Part shown: positions 17,016 to 25,852 of the stretch, one piece after another
Layout: each line of letters begins with the position of its first letter
Numbering within the stretch: position 1 is the stretch's first letter
Assembly (NCBI GenBank): GCA_964614655.1
Contig: CAZTPF010000011.1
Location: 1 to 57,789, forward strand
Direction: 5' to 3'
Origin: Casp-actino8 sp964614655
Lineage (GTDB): Bacteria > Actinomycetota > Acidimicrobiia > Acidimicrobiales > Ilumatobacteraceae
Length of the DNA stretch: 57,789 nucleotides
The notes under the pieces: generated by a model
Told to the model about the DNA's origin: nothing
Databases searched by the model: none
What the model saw: only the letters and a program-made list of their open reading frames with translations
Translations under genes and position numbers: made by a program

Positions 17016-17843
17016 ATGGCTGTCGCGACGAACGGCGTCGTCGAACTCCACTACGAGACGTTCGGGAGCGACGACGACCTCACGTTGATCCTCGTCAACG
17101 GTCTCGGCAATCAATGCCTGAGTTTTCGTGACGAGATGTGTCAGGCCTTCGTCGACCTGGGGTTGCGAGTCGTCCGCTTCGACAACCGCGACGTCGGCCT
17201 GTCGTCGGATGGTCCGACCGACTACACGCTGTCCGACATGGCGAGTGACGTGGTGGCCGTCGCCGACGCCGTCGGTGCCGCACGTTTTCATGTGATGGGC
17301 TTCTCACTCGGTGGAATGATCGTGCAGACACTCGCAGTCGACAGCCCGTCCCGGTTGCTGTCGGCGACGTCCGTGATGTCGACCACCGGCGACCCCGACG
17401 TCGGACGACCGAGCGAGGAGGCCCGGCGTCTCCTGCTCACACCGGGTTCGTCGGACCGGGCGACTGCGGTCGCGGCCCATCTGGAGGGTCAGCGGGTCTG
17501 GGGGAGTCCCGGCCTCGTGGAGTGGGACGTCCAGGAGGAACTGGCTGGGCGGCTTTTCGACCGGGCCTGTCGGCCCGCAGGGGTGGCGCGTCAATATCAG
17601 GCCGCCCGTCGAGACGGAAGCCGTTCGAAGCGGCTCGCCACGATCGACGTTCCCTTCCTGGTCGTCCACGGGACGGCCGACACCTTGATCGACATCTCCG
17701 GGGGCCGCCGCACCGCCGACGTGATTCCGGGTGCGAGGTTCGTCGAGGTGGACGGAATGGGACACGACTACCCGTCGGCACTCTGGCCTCGTCTGGTCGC
17801 CGAGTTCGCCTCCTTCGCTCTACAGTCGGTCGAGGAGGCCTGA
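17016..17843 (+). CDS. Alpha/beta-fold hydrolase
   Basis: 275 residues. Candidate triad: the nucleophile elbow G-F-S-L-G-G (about residue 95), Asp in V-H-G-T-A-D-T and His in G-M-G-H-D. The fold core resembles esterases and C-C bond hydrolases such as those acting on aromatic or steroid meta-cleavage products; which of these applies is unclear. The ATG at 17016 has GGGAGG at 17004-17009 and follows the LLM stop by 1 bp, so the longer upstream frame is not used. It is in the middle of the catabolic operon. Confidence 0.88.
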   Translation: MAVATNGVVELHYETFGSDDDLTLILVNGLGNQCLSFRDEMCQAFVDLGLRVVRFDNRDVGLSSDGPTDYTLSDMASDVVAVADAVGAARFHVMGFSLGGMIVQTLAVDSPSRLLSATSVMSTTGDPDVGRPSEEARRLLLTPGSSDRATAVAAHLEGQRVWGSPGLVEWDVQEELAGRLFDRACRPAGVARQYQAARRDGSRSKRLATIDVPFLVVHGTADTLIDISGGRRTADVIPGARFVEVDGMGHDYPSALWPRLVAEFASFALQSVEEA

Positions 17844-17844
17844 C

Positions 17845-19065
17845 ATGACCGACAGCAGACCAGTGACCGACTGGGCGACCGACTACGACATCTTCGACCA
17901 GGCGTACGTCGACGACCCGTACCCGATCTGGGACGACCTCCGAGAGCGTTGCCCCATCGCCCACAGTGATCGATGGGGCGGGTCGTACAACCCGACGCGG
18001 TACGCCGATGTCACTGCTATCGCCCGCGACATCTTGAAGTTTCCGTCCGGGGGAGGAATCGCCGTCGTCCCGCCGCCCGTCACCGCCGACGGCCAGCCAG
18101 TGCCGCAAGTTCTGCCCTACGGCGTTCCGCCGATCAGTTCCGATCCCCCGCTGCACACGTGGACCCGGCGGTTGATTCTCCCGTGGATGAGCCCACAGAA
18201 GACGGCGACGTACGAGGACATGACCCGGGATCTCTGCAATCGGCTCATCGATGGTTTCATCGCAACCGGTCGGGCCGACGTCGCCGCCGATTACGCGCAA
18301 CAGATTCCCGTTCGGGTGATCGCCCACATTCTCGGTGTGCCGGAGTCGATGAGCGACACGTTCACCGGATGGGTGCGTGACGTTCTCGAGTTCGCCTACG
18401 ACGCCGAGCGCCGCCAGCGCGGAATGAGCGGAGTGATCACGTTCTTCCAGAACGCCCTGGCCGAACGCCGACAGAATCCGGGCGACGATCTGATCTCCGA
18501 GCTCTTGCACACCGAGATCGACGGTCAGCCGATCGAGGATTCGGTGATCCTCGGTATGTGCGCACTACTTCTCGTCGCCGGGGTCGACACCACGTGGTCG
18601 TCCATTGGTTCGTCGCTCTGGCATCTGGCGAGCCATCCCGACGATCTCTCTCGTCTGGTGCGCGAACCTGAGCTCTTGCCGACGGCGGTCGAGGAGTTCT
18701 TGCGGGCCTATTCACCAGTCACCATGGCCCGCCGACTTCTCGAAGACACCGAATACGAGGGCTGTCCCATGAAGGCCGGGGAGCGCATTCTGATGAACTT
18801 TCCGGCCGCCAACCGCGATCCGGCCGTGTTCGAGAGGGCCGACGAGGTCCTGATCGACCGCCAGGAGAATCGGCACGTCGCTTTCGGCGCCGGCATCCAC
18901 CGTTGTGCCGGATCGAACTTGGCTCGTATGGAACTGCGGGTGTCGATCGAGACGTTCATGTCGCGTATTCCCGAATTCTCTCTCGTCGATCCGGCCGCCG
19001 TGACCTGGGCCGGCGGCCAGGTTCGCGGTCCGCGATCGGCCGTGGTGACTTTCACCCCTCGATGA
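17845..19065 (+). CDS. Cytochrome P450
   Basis: 406 residues, typical for soluble bacterial class I P450s. The haem-binding loop is F-G-A-G-I-H-R-C-A-G with proximal Cys354. The I-helix oxygen-activation motif A-G-V-D-T-T and the K-helix E-x-x-R (E-E-F-L-R) are present. It hydroxylates an unknown substrate and needs a ferredoxin and reductase not encoded in the window. The ATG at 17845 follows the hydrolase stop by 1 bp, with GAGGAGG just upstream. It overlaps the carboxyltransferase gene by 4 bp. Confidence 0.93.
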   Translation: MTDSRPVTDWATDYDIFDQAYVDDPYPIWDDLRERCPIAHSDRWGGSYNPTRYADVTAIARDILKFPSGGGIAVVPPPVTADGQPVPQVLPYGVPPISSDPPLHTWTRRLILPWMSPQKTATYEDMTRDLCNRLIDGFIATGRADVAADYAQQIPVRVIAHILGVPESMSDTFTGWVRDVLEFAYDAERRQRGMSGVITFFQNALAERRQNPGDDLISELLHTEIDGQPIEDSVILGMCALLLVAGVDTTWSSIGSSLWHLASHPDDLSRLVREPELLPTAVEEFLRAYSPVTMARRLLEDTEYEGCPMKAGERILMNFPAANRDPAVFERADEVLIDRQENRHVAFGAGIHRCAGSNLARMELRVSIETFMSRIPEFSLVDPAAVTWAGGQVRGPRSAVVTFTPR

Positions 19066-20867
19066 AACTTCTTCGAGCCCCGATGCAGGGAACGGTGACC
19101 TGGGTCGCCGATCGTGGTTCGAAGATCGCACCCGGCCGAGCAGTGGTCGTGATCGAATCCATGAAGATGGAGCACGACGTCGCCTGTGACGAGGCCGTGG
19201 AAGTGGTGGAACTGCACGTGGTTGTCGGAGCGACCGTGGGGCCAGGACAGACCTTGGTCGAGGTCGAATCCTGCCAGGTCGAGTCGTCGATCGACGAGGA
19301 GAGGTTCGACTCCTCCCGGGCCGATCTCGACGAGGTCGCCCAACGCCACGCGCGAGGCCTCGACGTCAACCGTTCGAGTGCGGTCGAAAAGCGCCATCGA
19401 ACCGGCCGGAGAACCGCGCGTGAGAATCTCGACGATCTGGTCGAGCCCGACTCCTTCGTCGAGTACGGGCCGCTCGTCATCGCGGCCCAGCGACGGCGAC
19501 GAAGTGTCGAGGATCTCGTCGACAAGACCCCCGCCGACGGCCTGGTCGGGGGAATCGGCGAGATCAACGGGCGAAGCGATTCCGAGGTCAACCGTCGTGC
19601 CGTCGTCATGTCCTACGACTACACGGTGTTGGCCGGAACACAGGGCCAGCAGAATCACCGAAAGAAGGATCGTCTGTTCGATGTCGCGGAGCGGCTGCGG
19701 CTGCCGGTGGTTCTGTTCGCCGAGGGTGGGGGAGGTCGACCAGGTGACACCGACGGACTCGGAGTCTCGGGTCTCGATTGTTGGGCGTTCCATGATTTCG
19801 CCAAGTTGTCGGGACTGGTGCCCCTCGTCGGGATCGCCGGCGGCTTCTGTTTCGCCGGCAACGCCGCCCTGCTCGGCTGTTGCGACGTCGTGATCGCCCT
19901 CGAAGGCTCGAACATCGGGATGGGCGGTCCGGCGATGATCGAGGGCGGTGGTCTCGGGGTTCATGCTCCGGAGAGCATCGGTCCGACGAACGTTCAGTAC
20001 CTCAACGGTGTCGTCGACGTGGTCGTCGCCGACGATGCGGAGGCAGTGGCAGTGGCCAAGAAGTACCTCGACTTCTTCCAGAGCCGACGGTCTTCGTTCA
20101 CTGCTCCCGCGGGCGACGCCCTCCGCAACGTCGTGCCGATCGAGCGCAAGAAGGCCTACGACATACGTCGAGTCGTGGAAGGTCTGTTCGATCTCGATTC
20201 GGTTCTCGAGCTTCGTCGAGGCTTCGGCGTGGGCATGCTCACCGCCCTGGCCCGACTCGAAGGCCAAGCGGTCGGAGTGGTGGCCAACGATCCGAGCCAT
20301 CTGGCGGGAGCCATCGACAGCGACGGGGCCGACAAGGCGGCGCGTTTCATGCAACTGTGCGACGCCTTCGACCTGCCGATCGTGACGCTGGTCGACACGC
20401 CGGGGATGATGGTCGGACCAGAGGTCGAAGAGACCGCACTCGTACGTCACTGCAGTCGACTTTTCGTGACCGGAGCGAATCTCGACGTCCCCGTGGTCAG
20501 CGTGGTGATCCGCAAGTCCTACGGTCTCGGAGCACAGGCGATGATGGCCGGTTCGACCAAGGCCCCTCTCGCTTGTGTGGCCTGGCCCACCGGAGAGTTC
20601 GGAGGAATGGGGCTGGAGGGGGCGGTTCGCCTCGGCTATCGACGCGAACTCGAGGCCATCGACGATCCGTCCGAACGCGATATCGCATTTCAGGCCATGG
20701 TCGATCGGCTGTACGAGCACGGAAAGGCGTTGTCGGTCGCCACGCACTTCGAGATCGACGACGTGATCGACCCGGCCGACACCCGACGATGGCTTGCCGC
20801 CGTCATCGGTTCGTGGAGTGCCCCGCACCGGAGCGCCCGAAAGCGTCCGAACGTCGACACCTGGTGA
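19062..20867 (+). CDS. Biotinyl domain-carboxyltransferase fusion (acyl-CoA carboxylase beta-like)
   Basis: 601 residues. The N-terminal biotinyl domain (about 1-72) has E-S-M-K-M-E with Lys35 as the biotin site. After a charged linker, a full carboxyltransferase of the acyl-CoA carboxylase beta family follows (about 95-585). It has the A-G-T-Q-G-Q-Q-N-H-R-K segment, the oxyanion-type G-G-F-C-F-A-G-N-A-A and G-P-A-M-I-E-G-G-G. A biotin carboxylase domain is absent here and from neighbouring genes. It should carboxylate, or perhaps decarboxylate, an acyl-CoA made by the pathway. The fusion order is unusual: the biotinyl domain is normally attached to the biotin carboxylase subunit. The ATG at 19062 overlaps the P450 stop. 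Confidence 0.87.
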   Translation: MKLLRAPMQGTVTWVADRGSKIAPGRAVVVIESMKMEHDVACDEAVEVVELHVVVGATVGPGQTLVEVESCQVESSIDEERFDSSRADLDEVAQRHARGLDVNRSSAVEKRHRTGRRTARENLDDLVEPDSFVEYGPLVIAAQRRRRSVEDLVDKTPADGLVGGIGEINGRSDSEVNRRAVVMSYDYTVLAGTQGQQNHRKKDRLFDVAERLRLPVVLFAEGGGGRPGDTDGLGVSGLDCWAFHDFAKLSGLVPLVGIAGGFCFAGNAALLGCCDVVIALEGSNIGMGGPAMIEGGGLGVHAPESIGPTNVQYLNGVVDVVVADDAEAVAVAKKYLDFFQSRRSSFTAPAGDALRNVVPIERKKAYDIRRVVEGLFDLDSVLELRRGFGVGMLTALARLEGQAVGVVANDPSHLAGAIDSDGADKAARFMQLCDAFDLPIVTLVDTPGMMVGPEVEETALVRHCSRLFVTGANLDVPVVSVVIRKSYGLGAQAMMAGSTKAPLACVAWPTGEFGGMGLEGAVRLGYRRELEAIDDPSERDIAFQAMVDRLYEHGKALSVATHFEIDDVIDPADTRRWLAAVIGSWSAPHRSARKRPNVDTW

Positions 20868-20868
20868 C

Positions 20869-22062
20869 TCAGGGAAGCCTGGTGTTCAGAGCCGTCACGT
20901 TGTCGTGGAGGATGCGTCTGCGGTCGACGTCGTCGAAGGCCTTCAACTCGGGTAGGTAGTCGAGCGGGCTCGGCATTCCTTCGATGTGAGGCCAGTCGGA
21001 GCCGAAGAGGACGCGATCGGATCCCATGAGGTCGGCCACGGTGTGGACGTCGTCCTCCCAGAACGGGTTGATCCACCAGTGGTTGCGGAAGGTTTCGATC
21101 GGATCGTCGGAGAAGTAACCCGGCATCTTCTTGGCCGTGGACGTCATCTTCTTCATGGCATCGGCCAAGAAGTCGGAGCCGTTCTCGACGCTTGCCATGC
21201 GTAGTCGGGGGAAGCGATCGAAGATCTTTTCGAAGATCGACGTGATCACGAAGTCCTGGGCGGCTCGTTCGATGGCGAAACTCTTGATCGACGGCTTCCA
21301 GGAGCCCCCGGAGAACTGGGCGGAGAAGGAGTCGTCGGCATAACCCTGACTCGAATAGCCACTGTCGCCGGCATGGACGACGACGGTGATTCCGGCCTCG
21401 GCGGCCAGCGCCCAGAACGGGTCGAAGGACTCGTGGAACGGCGAGCGGACTCCGTGGACCGTGTGAACAGCAGCCGGGCGCATCACCACCACTCGTGCTC
21501 CGGCGTCGAGGACTCGATTCAACTCTCCGACCGCCCAGTCGACGTCGGCGAGCGACAGATACGGGCCGGCGAAGATCCGATCCTGATAGTCGAAACCCCA
21601 ATCCTCCTCGAGCCATCGGTTGAAAGCGGTGAAGGTCTGACAGACCGCGAACGGGTCGTGCTTCAGCAATTCCTCGTAGAGCATTCCGAGCGTGGGGAAG
21701 AGCCAGATGCGACCGACTCCTTGCGAGTCCATCGTGGCCAAGCGGGCGTCACGATCGCGGTATTCCGGTCGAATCGGCTCCCGACGGGTGAGGAACTCGA
21801 GGGGACTCTTCTTGTCGGGATTGCCGCGGAAGTAGTCGTGCATGGCACCGGCTGGAGCGATGGGATCGAAGGTGGGGTTGGTGACCACTCGACTGACTCG
21901 ACCACCGACTACCTGGTACTTGCGTCCGTCGATCTCGGCCCACTGCACGCACCGAGGACCGAGTTTGGGATCGAGGTGCCTGGTGAAAGCGTCCAAGGCC
22001 TCGTAGTAGTGGTTGTCGCAATCGAAGGGCTGGAACCCCAATTCGCTGTCGGTCGCACTCAT
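20869..22062 (-). CDS. Amidohydrolase-2 family metal-dependent hydrolase
   Basis: 397 residues. It is a TIM-barrel hydrolase or decarboxylase of the amidohydrolase-2 group (PF04909). The first strand motif is D-C-D-N-H-Y-Y-E, where D-x-H would normally be. A central V-V-H-A-G-D and the C-terminal L-F-G-S-D-W-P-H-I-E-G carry typical metal or acid-base residues. Members act on aromatic carboxylates or lactone-type intermediates, often in steroid or aromatic catabolism. The ATG at 22062 lies 6 nt after TACTCT, so a much longer upstream reading is rejected. It converges on the carboxyltransferase gene with 1 bp between stops. Confidence 0.87.
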   Translation of the reverse strand: MSATDSELGFQPFDCDNHYYEALDAFTRHLDPKLGPRCVQWAEIDGRKYQVVGGRVSRVVTNPTFDPIAPAGAMHDYFRGNPDKKSPLEFLTRREPIRPEYRDRDARLATMDSQGVGRIWLFPTLGMLYEELLKHDPFAVCQTFTAFNRWLEEDWGFDYQDRIFAGPYLSLADVDWAVGELNRVLDAGARVVVMRPAAVHTVHGVRSPFHESFDPFWALAAEAGITVVVHAGDSGYSSQGYADDSFSAQFSGGSWKPSIKSFAIERAAQDFVITSIFEKIFDRFPRLRMASVENGSDFLADAMKKMTSTAKKMPGYFSDDPIETFRNHWWINPFWEDDVHTVADLMGSDRVLFGSDWPHIEGMPSPLDYLPELKAFDDVDRRRILHDNVTALNTRLP

Positions 22063-22068
22063 GTTCAC

Positions 22069-22074
22069 AGAGTA
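22069..22074 (-). promoter_or_regulatory. -10 box of leaderless amidohydrolase promoter
   Basis: Minus-strand TACTCT (22074 to 22069), 6 nt, ATG 22062. It lies in the 43-bp spacer after the molybdopterin-subunit stop. Confidence 0.5.
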
Positions 22075-22105
22075 CGGCACGAAACACGCACCGTCGCCCT
22101 CGGGG

Positions 22106-24379
22106 CTAGAGGCAGATGTCCGATGGGCGAACCGGAACCCGCGACAAGTCACGGCCCGTCGCCTGACGAATGGCGTTGACGATGGCCGGCGTGACGCTGA
22201 TGCACGGCGGCTCTCCGACGCCCTTGGCACCCAGCGGCGACTTGGGTTCGTATTCCTCGATGAAGGTGGCCAGCACCTCGGGCGCGTCGAGGAAGGTGGG
22301 AAGGAGATAGTCGGTGAAACTCGGATTTCGCACCAGGCCGTCATCGACGACGATCTCCTCCATCACGGCGAGGCCGAGTCCCTGGGCGATACCGCCTTCC
22401 ACCTGGCCGACGCAGGACAAGGGATTGAGGACCCGACCCACGTCCTGGGCCGTGGCCACCTGGACGACCTTGACGAGTCCGAGATCGAGGTCGACGTCGA
22501 CGACGGCTCGGTGGGCCACGAAGGCGAAGGCGACATGGCAATTCCCTTGGCCGTCCTCGTCGAGGTCCTCGGTTGGTCGATGGCGGTACTCGGCGGTTTC
22601 GTCGATCATCAATCCGCGCGCCGCTTCGACGACCGGGCGTCGATAGGCGAGTCCGTCGGTGACGTCGACGTCGTCGATCGTCAGCGACTCGCGGTCGACA
22701 CCATCTCTTTCAGCGATCAGATCGAGAAGGCGTTCTCGAACTCGTCGGCAGGCCGCGTCGACGGCTCCACCGCTCATCCACGTCTGGCGGCTTGCCGATG
22801 TCGAGCCAGCGGAGCCGATCTGGGTGTCGATGGTGTCGAGCAAGACGTCGTCGACCCCGAGGACGGAACGGGCGATCTGCTGAGCCAGCATCACGAAACC
22901 CTGACCGACTTCGGCAGTCGCGAACTTGACCGTGACGACGCCGTCCTCCATTCGGCAGCGCGCCGTCGAGTAGTCGTCGAAGCCTTCGGAGTACATCAGG
23001 TTCTTGATGCTGACACCCCACCCGATTCCGCGGCGGATATGTCGCCGATCGGCGGTGAGTCCGCTTCCTCCCGGTATGTCGCGATAGTCGTCGCTGTCGG
23101 GTTCGACCGGCGGAAGCGGGAGGGCGGCGGTCTCGCGGATGCACCGCTCGACGGGCGCGACGTCGTCGACGATCTGACCGGTCACGAGTACGTCACCGGT
23201 CTCCATGGCGTTGAGAAGTCGGATCTCGACCGGATCGACACCCACGGCGGCCGCCAGTTTGTCCATTTGGCTCTCGTGGGCGAAGCATGCCTGTACGACC
23301 CCGAAGCCGCGCATGGCCCCGCAGGGCGGATTGTTGGTGCGAACCGCCCAGCTTTCGACGTACGCGCTCGGGCACTTGTACGGCCCTTGGATCTGCGAAA
23401 TTCCGTTCACCAGAACGGCCGGTGAAGTGCTGCAGTAGGCGCCGCCGTCGAAGACGACACGAGCCTCGACCCGAACGATGCGGCCGTCGACGTCGGCGTG
23501 ATGCCGCATCCAGATCTTGGCCGGATGTCGATGGACGTGACCGTAGAAGCTCTCTTCGCGGTCGTAGGCGATGCGAACCGGACGACCGGTACGGAGGGCG
23601 AGTAGACACGTGTGCACCTGCAGGCTGATGTCCTCTCGGGCCCCGAAGGCTCCGCCGACACCGCCGAGGACCAGGCGGACCTTGTCCTCGGGCAGACCGA
23701 GACACGCCGCGATCTGTTTGCGATCCTCGTGGAGCCATTGGGTCGCGATGTAGAGCTCGACTCCGCCCCCATCATGATCGGGAAGAGCCAGGGCGGCTTC
23801 GAGACCGAGAAAGGCCTGGTCTTGCATGCCGATCTCGTAGGTTCCCTCGACGACGACGGCGCCGGTGACCTTCTGGTCGCCGTGAACGACCTTTTGCTGG
23901 CGAAAGACGTTGCCATCGGGATGCAAGAGGTCGTCGGTTCCAGCGATGCAGACCTCGGGATCGGTGATCGGGTCGAGGACTTCGTAGTCGACGACGATCG
24001 CTGCCAAGGCACGTCGGCACGTCTCGGGATGGTCGGCGGCGACAGCGGCCACCGGTTCACCGACGTAACGGACTTCGTCACCGATCCGGGCGAAGACCGG
24101 CTGGTCCTGGGCGATCAAACCGTAGGTGAGTTGTCCGGGCACGTCGTCAGCGGTGATCACGCACGACACGCCATCGATCGCTAGTGCCGCCGAGACGTCG
24201 ATCGACCGGACACGAGCCCTTGGGTGCGGGGAACGCAGTGTCGCGCCCCACAGCATTCCGTCGGCCCACATGTCGCTACTGAAGGCGAAGCTTCCGGAGA
24301 CCTTGGCGTTGGCATCGGGCCGAATGGCGTTGGTGCCAAGGGTGCCCGGTCGCTGGCGTGTCGACAGTGTCGTGCTCAC
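22106..24379 (-). CDS. Xanthine dehydrogenase-family molybdopterin-binding subunit
   Basis: 757 residues. It is the catalytic subunit of a three-subunit molybdenum hydroxylase, inserting oxygen from water into a substrate C-H. G-G-V-G-G-A-F-G-A-R-E-D contacts the cofactor. C-G-A-M-R-G-F-G is the xanthine dehydrogenase form, not the A-Y-x-C-S-F-R loop of CO dehydrogenase. The C-terminal G-A-K-G-V-G-E-P supplies the catalytic Glu. The start is GTG 24379, with AAGGAG 8 nt upstream and a GTGA overlap with the 2Fe-2S subunit; a reading that runs on through the N gap is an artefact. It is the last gene of the eight-gene operon. The substrate is probably a purine-like or other N-heterocycle. Confidence 0.92.
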   Translation of the reverse strand: MSTTLSTRQRPGTLGTNAIRPDANAKVSGSFAFSSDMWADGMLWGATLRSPHPRARVRSIDVSAALAIDGVSCVITADDVPGQLTYGLIAQDQPVFARIGDEVRYVGEPVAAVAADHPETCRRALAAIVVDYEVLDPITDPEVCIAGTDDLLHPDGNVFRQQKVVHGDQKVTGAVVVEGTYEIGMQDQAFLGLEAALALPDHDGGGVELYIATQWLHEDRKQIAACLGLPEDKVRLVLGGVGGAFGAREDISLQVHTCLLALRTGRPVRIAYDREESFYGHVHRHPAKIWMRHHADVDGRIVRVEARVVFDGGAYCSTSPAVLVNGISQIQGPYKCPSAYVESWAVRTNNPPCGAMRGFGVVQACFAHESQMDKLAAAVGVDPVEIRLLNAMETGDVLVTGQIVDDVAPVERCIRETAALPLPPVEPDSDDYRDIPGGSGLTADRRHIRRGIGWGVSIKNLMYSEGFDDYSTARCRMEDGVVTVKFATAEVGQGFVMLAQQIARSVLGVDDVLLDTIDTQIGSAGSTSASRQTWMSGGAVDAACRRVRERLLDLIAERDGVDRESLTIDDVDVTDGLAYRRPVVEAARGLMIDETAEYRHRPTEDLDEDGQGNCHVAFAFVAHRAVVDVDLDLGLVKVVQVATAQDVGRVLNPLSCVGQVEGGIAQGLGLAVMEEIVVDDGLVRNPSFTDYLLPTFLDAPEVLATFIEEYEPKSPLGAKGVGEPPCISVTPAIVNAIRQATGRDLSRVPVRPSDICL

Positions 24380-25025
24380 GACGATCTCCTTCTCACCACG
24401 ACCTGGCGAACCGCTTCGAGAATTCGGCCGTACCCGGTGCAGCGACAGATGTNNNNNNNNNNNNNNNNNNNNNNNNNNNNNNNNNNNNNNNNNNNNNNNN
24501 NNNNNNNNNNNNNNNNNNNNNNNNNNNNNNNNNNNNNNNNNNNNNNNNNNNNACGACCTGGCGAACCGCTTCGAGAATTCGGCCGTACCCGGTGCAGCGA
24601 CAGATGTTCCCCGACAAGGCCTCTTTGATCTCGTTGTCGGTCGGGTCGTCCTGGACGGACAGCAGATGATGGACGGCCACCACGAAACCGGGTGTGCAGA
24701 ACCCGCACTGCACACCGCCGGCGTCGATGAAAGCCTGTTGAACGTCGCTCAGGGCCTGATCGGCACCCAAGCCTTCGATGGTCGTGATCTCGGCGTCGAC
24801 GGCCGACGCGGCCAACACGAGGCAGGAGCAGACCGCTCGCCCGTCGAGAACGACGGTGCAGCTGCCGCATTCACCTTGTTCGCACGCGCCTTTCGAGCCC
24901 GGAAGACCGAGTCTCTCTCGAAGCACGTAGAGGAGGCTCTCGCCGATCCACGCGTCCTGGACATCGTGGCGACGTCCGTTCACGGTGAGCGGATAGTCGA
25001 GGGTGGGAGGGGAGGAGGGCGTCAT
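24376..25025 (-). CDS. Xanthine dehydrogenase-family [2Fe-2S] subunit, interrupted by an assembly gap
   Basis: It carries electrons between the molybdenum centre and FAD. The plant-type cluster motif C-E-Q-G-E-C-G-S-C (last ligand in V-C-S-C) and the second cluster C-G-F-C-T-P-G with C-R-C-T-G-Y are intact. The coding region is split by 100 Ns. Removing the Ns and one copy of the 55-bp duplicate (155 bp in total) gives 495 bp, an uninterrupted 164-residue protein ending at 24376 in a GTGA overlap with the next gene. This is the normal length of such subunits. The ATG at 25025 overlaps the FAD subunit stop (ATGA). Confidence 0.9.
24398..24452. repeat. Left copy of 55-bp gap-flanking duplicate
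   Basis: Identical to 24553-24607. It is best explained as unmerged contig-end overlap rather than a biological repeat. Confidence 0.95.
24453..24552. other. Scaffold gap of 100 N
   Basis: Exactly 100 undetermined bases, a conventional placeholder length. It lies inside the 2Fe-2S subunit gene between two identical 55-bp ends. Confidence 0.99.
24553..24607. repeat. Right copy of 55-bp gap-flanking duplicate
   Basis: Exact copy of 24398-24452. Its sequence continues naturally into the cluster motif of the 2Fe-2S protein. Confidence 0.95.
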
Positions 25026-25852
25026 GTCGATGACCTTTCGAGAAGTCGACGGGAGAGCACACGAACTGCGTGTCGCCGATAAGAGGCCGTCGAACGATGA
25101 TCGTCGATCGGCCGGGCCGCGGCGGCGACGCGCTCGGCGAACTCGGACGCGACAGTGTCGGGAACCGGTCGGGACAGATCGCAGTTCTCGGCGATCCAGA
25201 CCTCGGCGTCGTGCGCCCTCACGATCGTCGGGGCCACGGCGCCGAGAGCGACCGTGACGTCGGAATCGGAGCGAGTGAGGCAGACCGAGGCAGTCGCAAT
25301 GACCATGGCGTTGCGACTCCCGACCTTGGCGTAACCCTGCCAGCGTTCCGATCGTTGAAAGCTGATCGAGCGGATGATCTCACCAGCCGCGAGCGAGTTC
25401 TTCTTCACGCCGGTCATGAAGTCTTCGAACGGAATTCGACGTTCGCCCTCGGGACCGACCACATCGATCACGGCGTTCAGTGCAGCCAGAACCGGTAAGC
25501 CGTCGCCGGCCGGTGAGGAAGTGCCGAGGTTCCCGCCGAGGGTTCCGGCCGCCCTGATCTGGGGTGAACCTACGGTGCGAGCCGCTTGGGCGAGCGCCGG
25601 GAGAGCCTCGGCCAACTCGCCGCGCTCCATGTCGGCGTACGGCACCGAGGCCCCGATGGTCACAACGTCGGCGTCCACGCGATACGACCTCAGTTCATCG
25701 ATTCTGGACAGCGAGATCACCGACGACGGCCGCCGGCCGTGAAGGTTGATCTCGACCATGAGATCGGTTCCTCCGGCGAGAAGGGTCGACGACGGATCCG
25801 AACGGATCATGTCGATGGCCTGGTCGAGGGTTCGGGGTGCCAGCACGCTCAT
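25022..25852 (-). CDS. Xanthine dehydrogenase-family FAD-binding subunit
   Basis: 276 residues. It passes electrons from the 2Fe-2S subunit to an acceptor. The FAD-binding motifs L-L-A-G-G-T-D-L-M (about 23-31) and the pair A-G-T-L-G-G-N-L-G-T-S-S-P-A-G-D are clear. The CO-dehydrogenase flavoprotein C-terminal domain follows. It overlaps genes on both sides by ATGA, so the FAD, 2Fe-2S and Mo subunits form one translationally coupled enzyme. Confidence 0.92.
   Translation of the reverse strand: MSVLAPRTLDQAIDMIRSDPSSTLLAGGTDLMVEINLHGRRPSSVISLSRIDELRSYRVDADVVTIGASVPYADMERGELAEALPALAQAARTVGSPQIRAAGTLGGNLGTSSPAGDGLPVLAALNAVIDVVGPEGERRIPFEDFMTGVKKNSLAAGEIIRSISFQRSERWQGYAKVGSRNAMVIATASVCLTRSDSDVTVALGAVAPTIVRAHDAEVWIAENCDLSRPVPDTVASEFAERVAAAARPIDDHRSTASYRRHAVRVLSRRLLERSST

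Noticed and set aside
18708..20828. 706-codon minus-strand open frame
   Set aside because: Antisense to the P450 and carboxyltransferase genes, whose catalytic motifs are intact; no motif of its own.
22013..23425. 470-codon plus-strand open frame
   Set aside because: Antisense to the molybdopterin subunit, with Asp/Val/Arg-biased shadow composition.
24398..24607. Direct repeat as a transposon target or recombination site
   Set aside because: It is exactly bounded by an N run and collapses to an intact gene, so it is an assembly product.
24393..24715. Reading frames running through the N gap that fuse the molybdopterin subunit with a second N-terminus
   Set aside because: They depend on the duplicated 55 bp and the 100 Ns; the natural GTG start with a Shine-Dalgarno at 24379 explains the gene.
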